From assembly GCA_963921195.1 (NCBI GenBank), contig OY992536.1, positions 108,774,778 through 108,838,777 on the forward strand: 64,000 bases of DNA. The letters run 5' to 3'. Position numbers and translations under genes: made by a program. Positions 54,876 to 64,000 of this stretch are shown here, piece by piece. Origin of the DNA: Pegoplata infirma (Eukaryota > Arthropoda > Insecta > Diptera > Anthomyiidae). Under the pieces are notes generated by a model, which was not told where the DNA came from, did not search any database, and was given only the letters and a program-made list of their open reading frames with translations. Numbering within the stretch: position 1 is the stretch's first letter; each line of letters begins with the position of its first letter.

Positions 54876-55653
54876 CCCGAGTAAAAAAGATCATATATAA
54901 TTATATATAGTTTTATATATACATATATTATTTTGTAAAACTATATGTATTTTTTGTTGCATCATATGTGATTTTATATATTTGCACTTCTAATTTGTTT
55001 CTTATATAAAATTATATAACAGAAAATATTGACTTTTATATAATAACATATGATTTAAAGTTCGTTTATATAATTACATATGAACTTAAAAATTCTGTCT
55101 TCTTTTTTATATAATTTGATAAAACCAAATATTTGAAGAAATTTTATATAAAACTTTATGCAACTGTTTTTAAATTATATGTTATCTTATATGAGTAAAA
55201 TTTAAAAAAAAAAATCTAAGTCCTTTACATATAATTTAATATAACTTTTGATAATTTTTCTAAGTCCAAAAAAAAATAAAATTTTCTAAGTCCAGATGTT
55301 TTTTTTTTTTAAATTTTCCTAAGTCCTAAAAATATTTTTGAAAATTTTTAAGTCCTGGAAACAAATTTTTTTGTCAATTTTTTGCGTTTTGGGGGAAAAC
55401 ATTTTTTTCTTATATATAAATATATTTAATTATATATAATTGCATCAATTTTATACAAAAAAGGGTCCAATTTTCGCATATGTATAACTATATAAAATTA
55501 TATTAAAATTATATCAAATTTGATCAGATTTGATCAAATTTGATAAGTTTTTATATCGTTTTATCGACTCATTTTTCGCATTAAACTATATATGATTATA
55601 TATGATGTCTTTATATAATTTTATATGAATATATATAATCTTTTTTACTCGGG
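54876..55653. mobile_element. 778-bp ATATAA-rich MITE, CCCGAGTAAAAAAGAT termini
   Basis: Perfect 16-bp TIR CCCGAGTAAAAAAGAT at 54876-54891 and its complement ending at 55653. The interior is dominated by TATATAATTATATATA-type text in the outer thirds. No target duplication could be read with certainty. Confidence 0.75.
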
Positions 55654-56233
55654 TTGTTAATAAAATTTTGTTTGAAATAAACAGTAAAAATAAATTCTCT
55701 GTCCAATCACCAGAAAAATCTGTTGAAAATACATCCATTTTGAGCCATATGAGAAATCTGCTAATTTTAGCAGATACGGTTTGCTGAAAATCTGTCATTA
55801 TGTGAAATCAGCAGTGAAATCTGTGAAAACAGCAGAGAATTCTGCTAAGAAAAATCTCTAAAAAATTTTTGTTTTTAGAAATTTTTTTTCCTGAAAACTT
55901 TAATAGTTTTTTTAATTTAAACTTGAAAAAAAAAAATGTTTCTGTAAAATTAGCAATGTAATCTACTGATTTTTTTTTTAGTTTTGTCAATTATCAGTCT
56001 CAATCGTTTTAATATAAAAAACGAAAACAAAAAATTAAGAAAGTTTTCTTGAAAAGACTCCGACAGAAAACCATTTCTGTAAAATTACAAAATAATCTGT
56101 TGAAAATATGTTCAAAAATATGTTTAAAAAAATCGTTTTGATTGAATAAAAAAAAACAAAAAAATTAATAGAAGAATTCCAAAATTTTTGACTACAAAAA
56201 AACACTTTTTCGGCCTTACCCATTTTAATTGTC
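55654..56233. other. mtd intron, no feature recognised
   Basis: Lys/Phe-rich low-complexity frames only. AAATCTG(C/T)TGAAAATA and CAGCAGAGAATTCTGCT motifs recur between 55715 and 56110 and may be a degenerate repeat. Confidence 0.35.
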
Positions 56234-58287
56234 TTAAAAATTGGTATATATGTTCTTCTGATTTTTGTTGAATTTCGGTTTTTGTTATTTAGTAAAAATT
56301 GTGAATGGTTCGCGTTTTATCGCTGTTCAAAGTTGGTATTTTGCAACAATTGTATGATAAATACACAATGTTTAAATGATCATATCTTTAGAACGCATCA
56401 TCCGATTGCCACGAAATAAAGCGCAAAATAATGGTTATGTCCTGTACTTAAAACAGAATTTTGAAAAAGGATAGGATGCTTTGCAAAAAGGATATTGAAT
56501 TTAAAAAAATGTCCTTAATTTGCAAATATCTCAAAATGCGTATCTTTAATTTTCCTATATTTTTTTGCACATATAGCCCAAAATGTACTTAACAACATAT
56601 GCAAATCCCAAATTGGGGTGATAAGCGGTTTGTTTATAAACGTGGTTACATGAATCGACTTATTGATTTCTGTTAATAATTCTTGTTTACAAATGAAAAA
56701 CAATTTCTGCGCATTAACCGCGAATAATTTTTTTGTATGTATTTTGGATTGCTAAACTCAAAAATTTCATTAAAACGACATTTCGCGTTTTTTTGGAGGT
56801 ATTTTTACTATTTTGCTTATATCTTAAGTTCTGTTTATCTGATCTTATCGCAATAAAAACCAAACTAAAGACAATCAAATTTCCAACAAATCCTACATTC
56901 ATAATTTTTTCATCAGTTCATAGCTTTACGCGCAAACAAATTTTTTAGCGTTATTTAGAGGTATTTTGACTACTTTTCTTATATCTTGAGTTCCGTTTAT
57001 CTGATCCTTCCAAAATAAGAACCAAATTAAAGACAATCAAATTTCCAACAAAGCCTACATTCATCATTTATCATTTCAAAGATTTCCGTTCAATAGGCAA
57101 ACATATGACTAAAATATGTTTTTTGATTAACAAATCATTTAAAAAAAAGTATAAGAAATAGAAATCTTTGCAATTAATTACATCTTTTTATTTATTTGCA
57201 AAGCCTGAACATTTAGAAATATAATAAAGTTGATTTGATGAAAATCTATAGGTTTACTCCGAAGTTATCACAAATTATATGAATATACATGATAAAATAC
57301 AAAAAAAAAATTGATAATTTTTTACAATTTCTGTTTTTAAAATTTTTAAAAAATGAGATTTGTTAATAAAAAATAGTTTTTCCTTGTTTGCCTATTGCGT
57401 GTAAAGTTATGAACTGATATAAAAATAATGAATGAAGGATTTGTTGGAAATTTGATTGTCTTTAATTTGGTTCTTATTGCGAAAAGATCAGATGAACGGA
57501 ACTCAAGATATAAGAAAAATAGTCAAAATACCTCCAAATAACACTAAAAAATTTATTTGCGCGTAAAGTTATGAACTGATGAAAAAATGATGAATGTAGG
57601 ATTTGTTGGAAATTTGATTATCTTTAGTTTGCTTTTTATTGCGAGAAGATCAGATAAACAGAACTTAAGATATAAGCAAAATAGTTAAAATACCTCCAAA
57701 TAACGCTAAAAAATTCATTTAACAAAAATGTATTCGCGAAATGTTGCTTTAATTAAATTTTTGAGTTTAGCGATCAAAAATACATACAAAAAAATTATTC
57801 GTGGTTAGTGCGCAGAAATTGTTTTTCATTTGTAAACGAGAGATATTATCAAAAATCAATAAGGCGTTTCATGAAACCGCGTTTACAATTAAACCGCTTA
57901 TCACCCCAATTTGGGATTTGCATATGTTGTTAAGTACATTTTGGGCTATATGTGCAAAAAAATAAAGGAAAATTAAAGATACGCATTTTGAGATATTTGC
58001 AAATTAAGGACATTTTTTTAATTTCAATATCCTTTTTGCTTAGCATCCTATCCTTTTTCAAAATTCTATTTTAAGTACAGGACATAACCATTATTTTGCG
58101 CTTTATTTCGTGATAATCGGTTGATGCGTTCCAAAGATACGATCATTTAAACATTACGTATTTCTCATAAAATTGTGGCAAAATACCAACTTTGAACAGC
58201 GATAAAACGCGAACCATTCACAATTTCGACTAAATAACCAAAACCGAAATTCAATAAAAATCAGAAGAATTTATATGTTAATTTTTG
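56234..58287. mobile_element. 2.05-kb foldback element
   Basis: Left AAATTGGTATATATGTTCTT and right GAATTTATATGTTAATTTT pair, followed inwards by AATTTCGGTTTTTGTTATTTAG, GTGAATGGTTCGCGTTTTAT, GCGCAAAATAATGGTTATGT and CACCCCAATTTGGGATTTGC with their complements. The centre is near 57260. On each arm a segment of about 165 bp (TTATATCTTAAGTTCTGTTT ... TCCTACATTCAT) is present twice. It is non-coding. Confidence 0.8.
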
Positions 58288-58738
58288 GATAAATTGAACC
58301 ACCATCGGCTGATTGCCTATGCTATTTTAAATGGAACCAGTCAATACTTTGAAAAAGAGTTAAGTCTGAAGCAGCCTTAATATTAAAAAATTTTAAACAG
58401 CTATAAAAACTACGCAATATTTTTTATTCTGTTTTCTTTATTTAACAGATAAACTATTTTAATATTTTTAAAATTTTGTAACTCAAAATTTGGTCAACTA
58501 GAATTGCCAGGTTATAAGAGTTTCAGTTGAAAAATATAGAAGAAAAGCATTAATTTTTACAAGCTATAGACATTCCTGGTATTCTTATACCGGTTGCCAC
58601 TCAATTGTGGGATGCTTTTTTAAATGTACAAAGTCGGCTGCAGTTGTACCTACAGCAAAAACTACTAAACCGATTTTTTTGAAGTTTTTTTTTTTTTATT
58701 TTTCAATTATTTATTGCTCTAGCACTTATTGTGGTAAT
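58288..58738. other. mtd intron, no feature recognised
   Basis: Contains GTTGTACCTACAGCAAAAACTA (58634), partly mirrored by TTTTTGCTGTACAACTAAAG at 59539, on the other side of the Helentron-like copy, so this copy probably lies inside another small element. Confidence 0.35.
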
Positions 58739-59357
58739 TTTTATACCCTCCACTTAGTGATAGAGGGTATATATAAGTTTGTCATTCCATTTGTAGCTCA
58801 TCGAAATATCGGTCTGGGACCCCATAAAGTATATATATTCATGATGCCTGATCGATTTTAAGACATTCTAGCGATGTCCGTCTGTCAGTCTGTCTGTCTG
58901 TCTGTGGAAAATGCTGTCACGGACAAAATATTGCTTAGAGATGACTGAAACTTAACATATTTATTGGAAGTTCTCCCGAGGAGTTTGGTATTGCATTTGA
59001 GCAATATCGGTTCAGCGGTTCAAAAGTTATGAACGAAAATGTAAGCAAACCTCAAAAGTTTCAGTACATTCAACATAACCTAAAAATACAAAATGCTTTA
59101 ATTCGGCTTCTGGTTGACATATGTGAACATAATTGAACATCAAATGGTATTAAAACAAGAACGAACATATATTTTGACAAAAAAAAAAAAAATCGCGGAT
59201 TTTTTTTCCAAAATTTTTTTTCGCGAAATTTTTTTTTCAAACATTTTTTTTTCAAAAGTAATTTCCTTTTAAATAAAGTTTTTTTCAATAATCCTTTTGA
59301 AATTGTGGAGGGTATTACTGCATTCGGCAAGGCCGAATTTAACTTTTTTACTTGTTT
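58739..59357. mobile_element. Helentron/DINE-1-like repeat, near-complete copy
   Basis: From ATACCCTCCACTTAGTGATA to TTTTTTACTTGTTT, same orientation as those at 3.7 and 18.2 kb. The microsatellite is GTCCGTCTGTCAGTCTGTCT (58876). The hairpin ATTCGGCAAGGCCGAAT lies at 59322-59338. Confidence 0.8.
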
Positions 59358-59970
59358 TATTTTTTTTTTCACCAATTTTAATGAAAGGAAAGTATTTTTT
59401 TTTTTTCATTTTTTAAGTTTACATCAGTATAACTTCAACAAAAATCAATATTTTTCAAAAAATGGCCACGATAAAAACTAGACAATTTAATAATCTACAA
59501 ATCAAAAGAAAAAAATCATCAAAATCCGTTCGGTAGTTTTTGCTGTACAACTAAAGCCGTTTTTGTCCTTTAAAAAAAGCATCTAAAAGTTAAATAATTT
59601 TTTTATTAACTTTTAAAACAAGCATGTGCATTAAGATTTTTTGATTTGTTTATTATTAAACAAACATATTATGTAATTATTTTTTTTTATTCATTTAATA
59701 TTTGTAAAAATATTGCATAGAAAGTTGGTCATGAACTTGGTTATTGATTGATAAGCTTGACGGTGGTTTCTTTATGAATTCAATTCAATTATATTTTATT
59801 ATTATTTTTTTAATTTTATTATTAAAGAAAAAATATGCTGACATTGAATTTATATTTTTTTTTTATAAAGAAAATCATTAAAGATAATGTCTGAACACGT
59901 TATTTTAATTAAACATTTAAAAATGAATTTAAATATAATTAAAAAATTATAATTGCACACAAAACTGACT
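59358..59970. other. mtd intron, no feature recognised
   Basis: AT-rich DNA. Apart from the inverted motif shared with 58634, no structure is evident. Confidence 0.3.
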
Positions 59971-60267
59971 CTCCAATAAACCAAATAATTTTAAGTGATA
60001 GCGAAAATAGTATCACCTTAAATTAAAATTATCATACCATTTTAGAATTTAAGGCGATTTTGATATCGTCATTCCTGGACGATAACGATATCGTTTTGAT
60101 ATGAAAAAGTGATATCATGTTCGCTATATAAATTTCTAGGAATGACGATAGCAAAATCACATAAAATTCAAAAATGGTATCATAATTTTAGTCTAAGGTG
60201 ATACCGTAATCGGTATCATACAGGTGATACTATTTTTGCTATCACTTATCGTTATTTGCTTCATTGG
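59971..60267. mobile_element. MITE with AAGTGATAGCGAAAATAG termini, copy 2
   Basis: CCAATAAACCAAATAATTTT at the left and ATCGTTATTTGCTTCATTGG at the right. The arms are complementary through AAGTGATAGCGAAAATAGTA and GGTATCATAATTTTAGTCTA, around a centre with CGATAACGATATCG at 60080. It is shorter and more symmetrical than the copy at 52.45 kb. Confidence 0.75.
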
Positions 60268-61340
60268 GATTCAACTATTTTATGGGTAGTTGGGAAATTT
60301 GTGGAAATGAGAAGAAAAATTTAAATTCTATAATGCGCTTTAAAAAGTCTCATTTCCAGTTTCTATAGGACGACCGTCATTCTTCTGCGAAGAATTTGCA
60401 TGCATTTTGTTTTTCTTACAATAACAAAATACATGCATATTCGTCGCAGTTTAATGACGTTCGTCATACAGAATCTGGTCATAAGTTCCATATGAAAATT
60501 TTACTGCTTCCATTTAATTTAAATTTTTATAAGTGACAACACCTTTTTTATGTAATTTCTGACATCCTGCCTTATTTAAAGCCTTCATGCAGAGTTAAGC
60601 GTGACGAGTCAAATCTCTTTGTCATTTCACAATATTTGCGTTGCAACTACAATTTTATAAAAATGCAAGTCATTATTTTTTTTAATAAAACTTTTTTACC
60701 ACTTAATTTTTGGTTTTATTTGTTTTGGTTAATTCTTGGAAATAAAATTGCATTGACATACATACAAGTTTTGCAAAATATCGAAATTTTAATGTAAAAC
60801 CATTTTAATTAAGGTGCGTTTAGACGAGAGAGAAATTTCGTAAAGAAAATTTAAAATGTGCCATCTCTAGCTATTCAAAATATAATTTCCTAAACATTTA
60901 AACTGAATTCACAATGGCGGATTACTCTGTGCCAGTGAGTGGATTTTGTTTCTTTCTTAATCTTTTTCGAATTTTAATTATAATCTTCAAATTTCAATTT
61001 AAGTATTCCAAATTCAAAATATCTTCTTTGAATTTTAACAGATCGTTTCTGAATTGATCATTTCCGAACAGCAATTTATATTTACCGTTATTCAATTGAT
61101 CTTTTTAAAGTTCGATTGACCTTTTGCAAATTAAATTTGAATGTTTAGGATTGATATTTTTTGAATTTCAATTGATCGTTTAGAAATTACAATTGATCTT
61201 TATAATAACGATCGTACTTTCAAAAATTTCAAAAGCAATTTTTAAGTTTCAATTGCAATTTACGAATTTCATTATTTCTTCGAATTTCTTCGAATTTTAA
61301 TTGATCTTTTACGAAACACATCTTTAAATGGTTAATTTTT
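60268..61340. repeat. small palindrome and inverted AATTGATC tandem repeat
   Basis: 60368-60475 is a hairpin (GACGACCGTCATTCTTCTGC against GCAGTTTAATGACGTTCGTC). 60955-61320 is a degenerate tandem repeat of TTTTGAATTTCAATTGATC, the inverse of the one at 48241. 60815-60955 is a piece of the TTTAGACGAGAGAGAAATTT repeat also seen at 52817. No gene was seen. Confidence 0.55.
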
Positions 61341-62640
61341 ATACCCTACACCAAACTGTGGTACACTTAAAGAAAAAGCTTCATTTTATATATGAAAACT
61401 GTCATAAATATAATGAAAATCTTCACAAAAGTTCGCCCAATGTAACAGTTTCATAAATACAATGAAACAGTTTCATAATTGTTCATAGCGTCAATATTTA
61501 TGAAAACTTTTATAAATGTAATGAATAATATTTCATTAACTTTTGATAAACCCTTCATAAATATTATGAAATGTTTCATAAATACGATGGAAAATTTCGT
61601 AGATTTAATTTATTTTTTCTTAAATAATTGAAGTGCTTGTTGCAAAAACTTGATAAGCAACATTTTATTTTTTGTGTTTTTCGCCTTCTACTGATGTTCT
61701 ATTAAAAGATTTTTCCCATAAGTTTTGTTTAAACTCTTCGTACAAGTATCTCAAATATGAAAGTTCTTCAAAAGATATATTTTTATTATTATTTCAATAG
61801 TTTTAAGGCTAAAACCACTATAAAATGAAATGTTGCTTATGGAGTTTTTACAATAAGCCCTTCAATTGATCACATTATGAAACTGTTTTATAATATTTAT
61901 GAACCACTTCATTGGTACTATGAAATAGTTCCATATTTATAATGAAATAATATTTATGAAATATTTCATAATATTTATGAAACAGTTACATTGGACGAAC
62001 TTTAATGACAAGTTTCAGTATATTTATGAAAAAGTAAAAAGAAAATGCTTTATTTTTTTTAGAAATAAAATGTATGATATTTACATTGGAAGAATTAAAG
62101 TAAGGAATTAACATTTTAAAAATCGTCTTCAGGAGTTATAATTGTTTTGCCCCTCTTTCTTAATCATATTATAAAAAAACATATGACACGTTTATATATT
62201 TTTTTATGAAACCATGAAATTGTTTCATAAAACTTCATTATATTTATGAAGGTTTCATAAATATAGTTAAAATACAGTTAAATTTTATGACAAAACTATT
62301 TATGAAACCATGTCATAAATTTTATAAAGCATTTTTGTACAGGGTATAATGAGTGTGCTGATGTTTGTAACTACCCAAAATCGAATGGTCCTTGACCCAC
62401 CTTCAAGTATACCGATGGACTCAAAATAACTTTTGGAGTCGATTTAGCGATGACCGTCCGTCCGTCTGTCCAAGTAACGGTTTAAATACAATACGCTTTA
62501 TAATAAATTGACCTGAAATTTAAAACTAAAGCTTATTTTGGAGCGTGGACGAAGCCTATTGAAATTGGAAAAAATTGGTCTATGTTTTGACCAAGCCCCC
62601 ATATAAACTCCCCTTTTAATTTGACTCAAATGGCTCTAAC
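61341..62640. mobile_element. second Helentron-like family, interrupted by a MITE
   Basis: ATACCCTACACCAAACTGTGGTA (61341-61363) continues after an insertion as CAGGGTATAATGAG (62340), together forming the CCCTACACCA ... GTGGTACAGGGTAT hairpin typical of fly Helentron/DINE-type repeats. GACCGTCCGTCCGTCTGTCC follows at 62451. The right limit near 62640 is approximate. Confidence 0.6.
61364..62337. mobile_element. 974-bp TA-flanked MITE rich in TTTCATAAATATTATGAA
   Basis: CACTTAAAGAAAAAGCTTC at the left, GCATTTTTG at the right, with TA at 61362-61363 and 62338-62339. The interior carries more than a dozen CATAAATA(T)A(A)TGAAA palindromes. Removing it restores GTGGTACAGGGTAT in the host repeat. 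Confidence 0.75.
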
Positions 62641-62651
62641 AACCGTATTAT

Positions 62652-63474
62652 AACACTGTCCGACAAAAATGAAAAAAGTCGTTGAACACGAACTGGATAA
62701 AATACGTTTAAAACTAGAGACTAAGGCTGGCTTACTCAATGCAAATTTTGACATAAGGCTCCGTTAAATCGGCAGTTACCAGCTAACTGGACATTGAGTA
62801 ATCCGCCCTAAATGTACTAAAACTGCATTTACTGTTTTTCATTTCATGATTACATTTTATAAAATATTATTAATATTTCTGCTTGTCCTAGGATGCTACT
62901 ATTGATAGCAAATGAAAGAGGAGGATCTCCCCTAATTTTCATATTTATTATTTTTACATATCAGGAAAAAGGAGGCAAGTTACGTTCATTCAAAAATGTG
63001 TTCCTCAATTTCATTCAAAATTTTCAACAAAATATTTTGATGAAGTTTTCAAATGATTTTATTCACATCCTTTTATCCTGATATATGGCAATATATAACA
63101 ATGGAAAAATTAGGGGAGATCCTCCACTTTCATCTGCCGTCACCAGTGTCATCCTAGGATAATTACAAATATTTGAAAAATATGACCAACATAAATAAAT
63201 TTAAAACAAAAAATAATTTTCTTGAAAATTATGCTATGAGAATATCATGGTTTTAATTAGTAAAGAAAATAATGACCTCGAGCCGGAATAAACATCCTCA
63301 AAATATAATATTTGAAAAATATTTTACAAAATGTATCCTATAAAACTTTGAAGTCCTTTAAAAGGAAACAGGATCACAAAATCAAAAACTGTAAATGCAG
63401 GTTTACTCCATTTGATCTTTACTTTCAGACGTATATCATCCGGTTCATGTTTAATATTGGCTGTCGGACGGTGT
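62652..63474. mobile_element. foldback, GTCCGAC family copy 2
   Basis: Ends ACACTGTCCGACAAAAATG and GGCTGTCGGACGGTGTAATA. The arms match the 1.8-2.4 kb copy (CTGCATTTACTGTTTTTCAT, GCTTGTCCTAGGATG, TATCAGGAAAAAGG). It contains a PIF-like MITE at 62725-62808, and an insertion of about 110 bp near 63195-63305 related to sequence at 20890-20960. Confidence 0.75.
62725..62808. mobile_element. 84-bp PIF-like MITE, TAA duplication
   Basis: GGCTGGCTTACTCAATG to CATTGAGTAATCCGCCC, flanked by TAA at 62722-62724 and 62809-62811. Third copy of the family at 11556 and 11686. The fragment at 53.04 kb shows the site without the insertion. Confidence 0.88.
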
Positions 63475-64000
63475 AATAGGTATCCATCCCAAATTGTTGC
63501 TTTAAAAAACCCATCTTATTTTGTATTAACCCTTTCACTACCGACTTTTTTTGGCTAGGAGTTTATTGACCAAAATTTGTGAAAATGTAGATCTATGCAA
63601 ATTAAAAACCATTTTGTAGATTTCGTTGGTCTACCGCGCCCCCTAGCGGAGATATTTCCAACCAAACTTAAAGCTTTCACATGCAATATCTCCCGAACGA
63701 GTAAACATTTTTCCGAAATTCGAATTTTGTATTTTTTGTACCGAAAAATTCTACAAAATCCGCTTTTAGGAAAGCTTGTACGATTATTATTCGATTTTTG
63801 AGAACTTTTTAACGTTTATTTAGTTTTGCAATTTTTTTACGTTATTTGAAAATTTTCCATTTTGCCAACAAATATTGCGTGTAGAGCCCACCGGATTGCA
63901 AATTTATTTTTCCGTATACATCTATCGTAAAGATAACCTTTAAATGATCAATCTTGTCCAAACAAAACACAAAAATGTTGGACGGTTTATTTTTAATGAT
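63475..64000. repeat. partial repeat running off the window
   Basis: TTAACCCTTTCACTACCGAC at 63527 resembles the TTAACCCTT starts of other foldbacks here (8068, 45589); the text that follows (CGCGCCCCCTAGCGGAGATA, ATATCTCCCGAACGAG) is less AT-rich than its surroundings. With the other end outside, the class cannot be decided. The open frame at 63595-63801 is not supported as a gene. Confidence 0.4.

Overview
This is intronic nuclear DNA from an animal, almost certainly a higher (calyptrate-type) fly. It is strongly AT-rich, has no operons or long intact ORFs, and is packed with nested, mostly non-autonomous transposable elements of kinds familiar from Diptera: Helentron/DINE-1-like repeats with a GTCT/GTCC microsatellite, hAT, PIF-like and Tc1/mariner-like MITEs, and I/LOA-group non-LTR retrotransposons with RNase H. 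No bacterial, viral or CRISPR content was seen.

The one host gene supported by the sequence lies on the minus strand: the fly mustard/Oxr1 gene (mtd), identified from a LysM domain and its flanking exons. Three internal exons are visible, transcribed from high to low coordinates: 41524-41453, 19855-19752 and 11491-11201. Each has canonical AG/GT borders, and their phases join without a break (phase 2, then phase 1, then phase 1 out). They are separated by introns of 21,597 and 8,260 bp. At least 22 kb of upstream intron and 11 kb of downstream sequence fill the rest of the window; the GRAM/TLDc exons must lie beyond coordinate 1. A fourth segment, 12018-11823, looks like an alternative first coding exon. 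It starts with ATG, carries 65 codons and ends in phase 1, so it could splice over 331 bp straight into the LysM exon. Two adjacent 125-127 bp MITEs sit inside that short intron.

Layout: 1-11200 holds palindromes, including two long ones (2.0 and 2.4 kb), and a Helentron copy split by three insertions. 11200-12050 holds the LysM exon, MITE pair and alternative first exon. 12845-17110 holds TA-flanked MITEs and non-LTR fragments nested in one another. 18173-19560 is mixed repeats, followed by the 19.8 kb exon. 21745-24996 is a TA-flanked element filled with about 2.2 kb of a 35-bp minisatellite. 25200-27330 is an old foldback arm interrupted by a MITE family carrying a tRNA-like module. 27337-35289 is a large foldback-like composite containing several elements with clean 8-bp target duplications. 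35290-45310 holds decayed non-LTR reverse transcriptase and RNase H pieces, with the 41.5 kb exon between them. 45335-64000 is intron with foldbacks, a Helentron inserted in a Helentron, AT-rich MITEs and a second Helentron-like family.

The most notable features are the candidate short-isoform first exon of mtd, the density of long inverted repeats within one transcription unit (potential hairpin-RNA sources), and a large set of palindromic elements with TTA or TA target duplications, several validated by an unoccupied site in a paralogous repeat copy. Everything is read by eye; no alignment or search was run.
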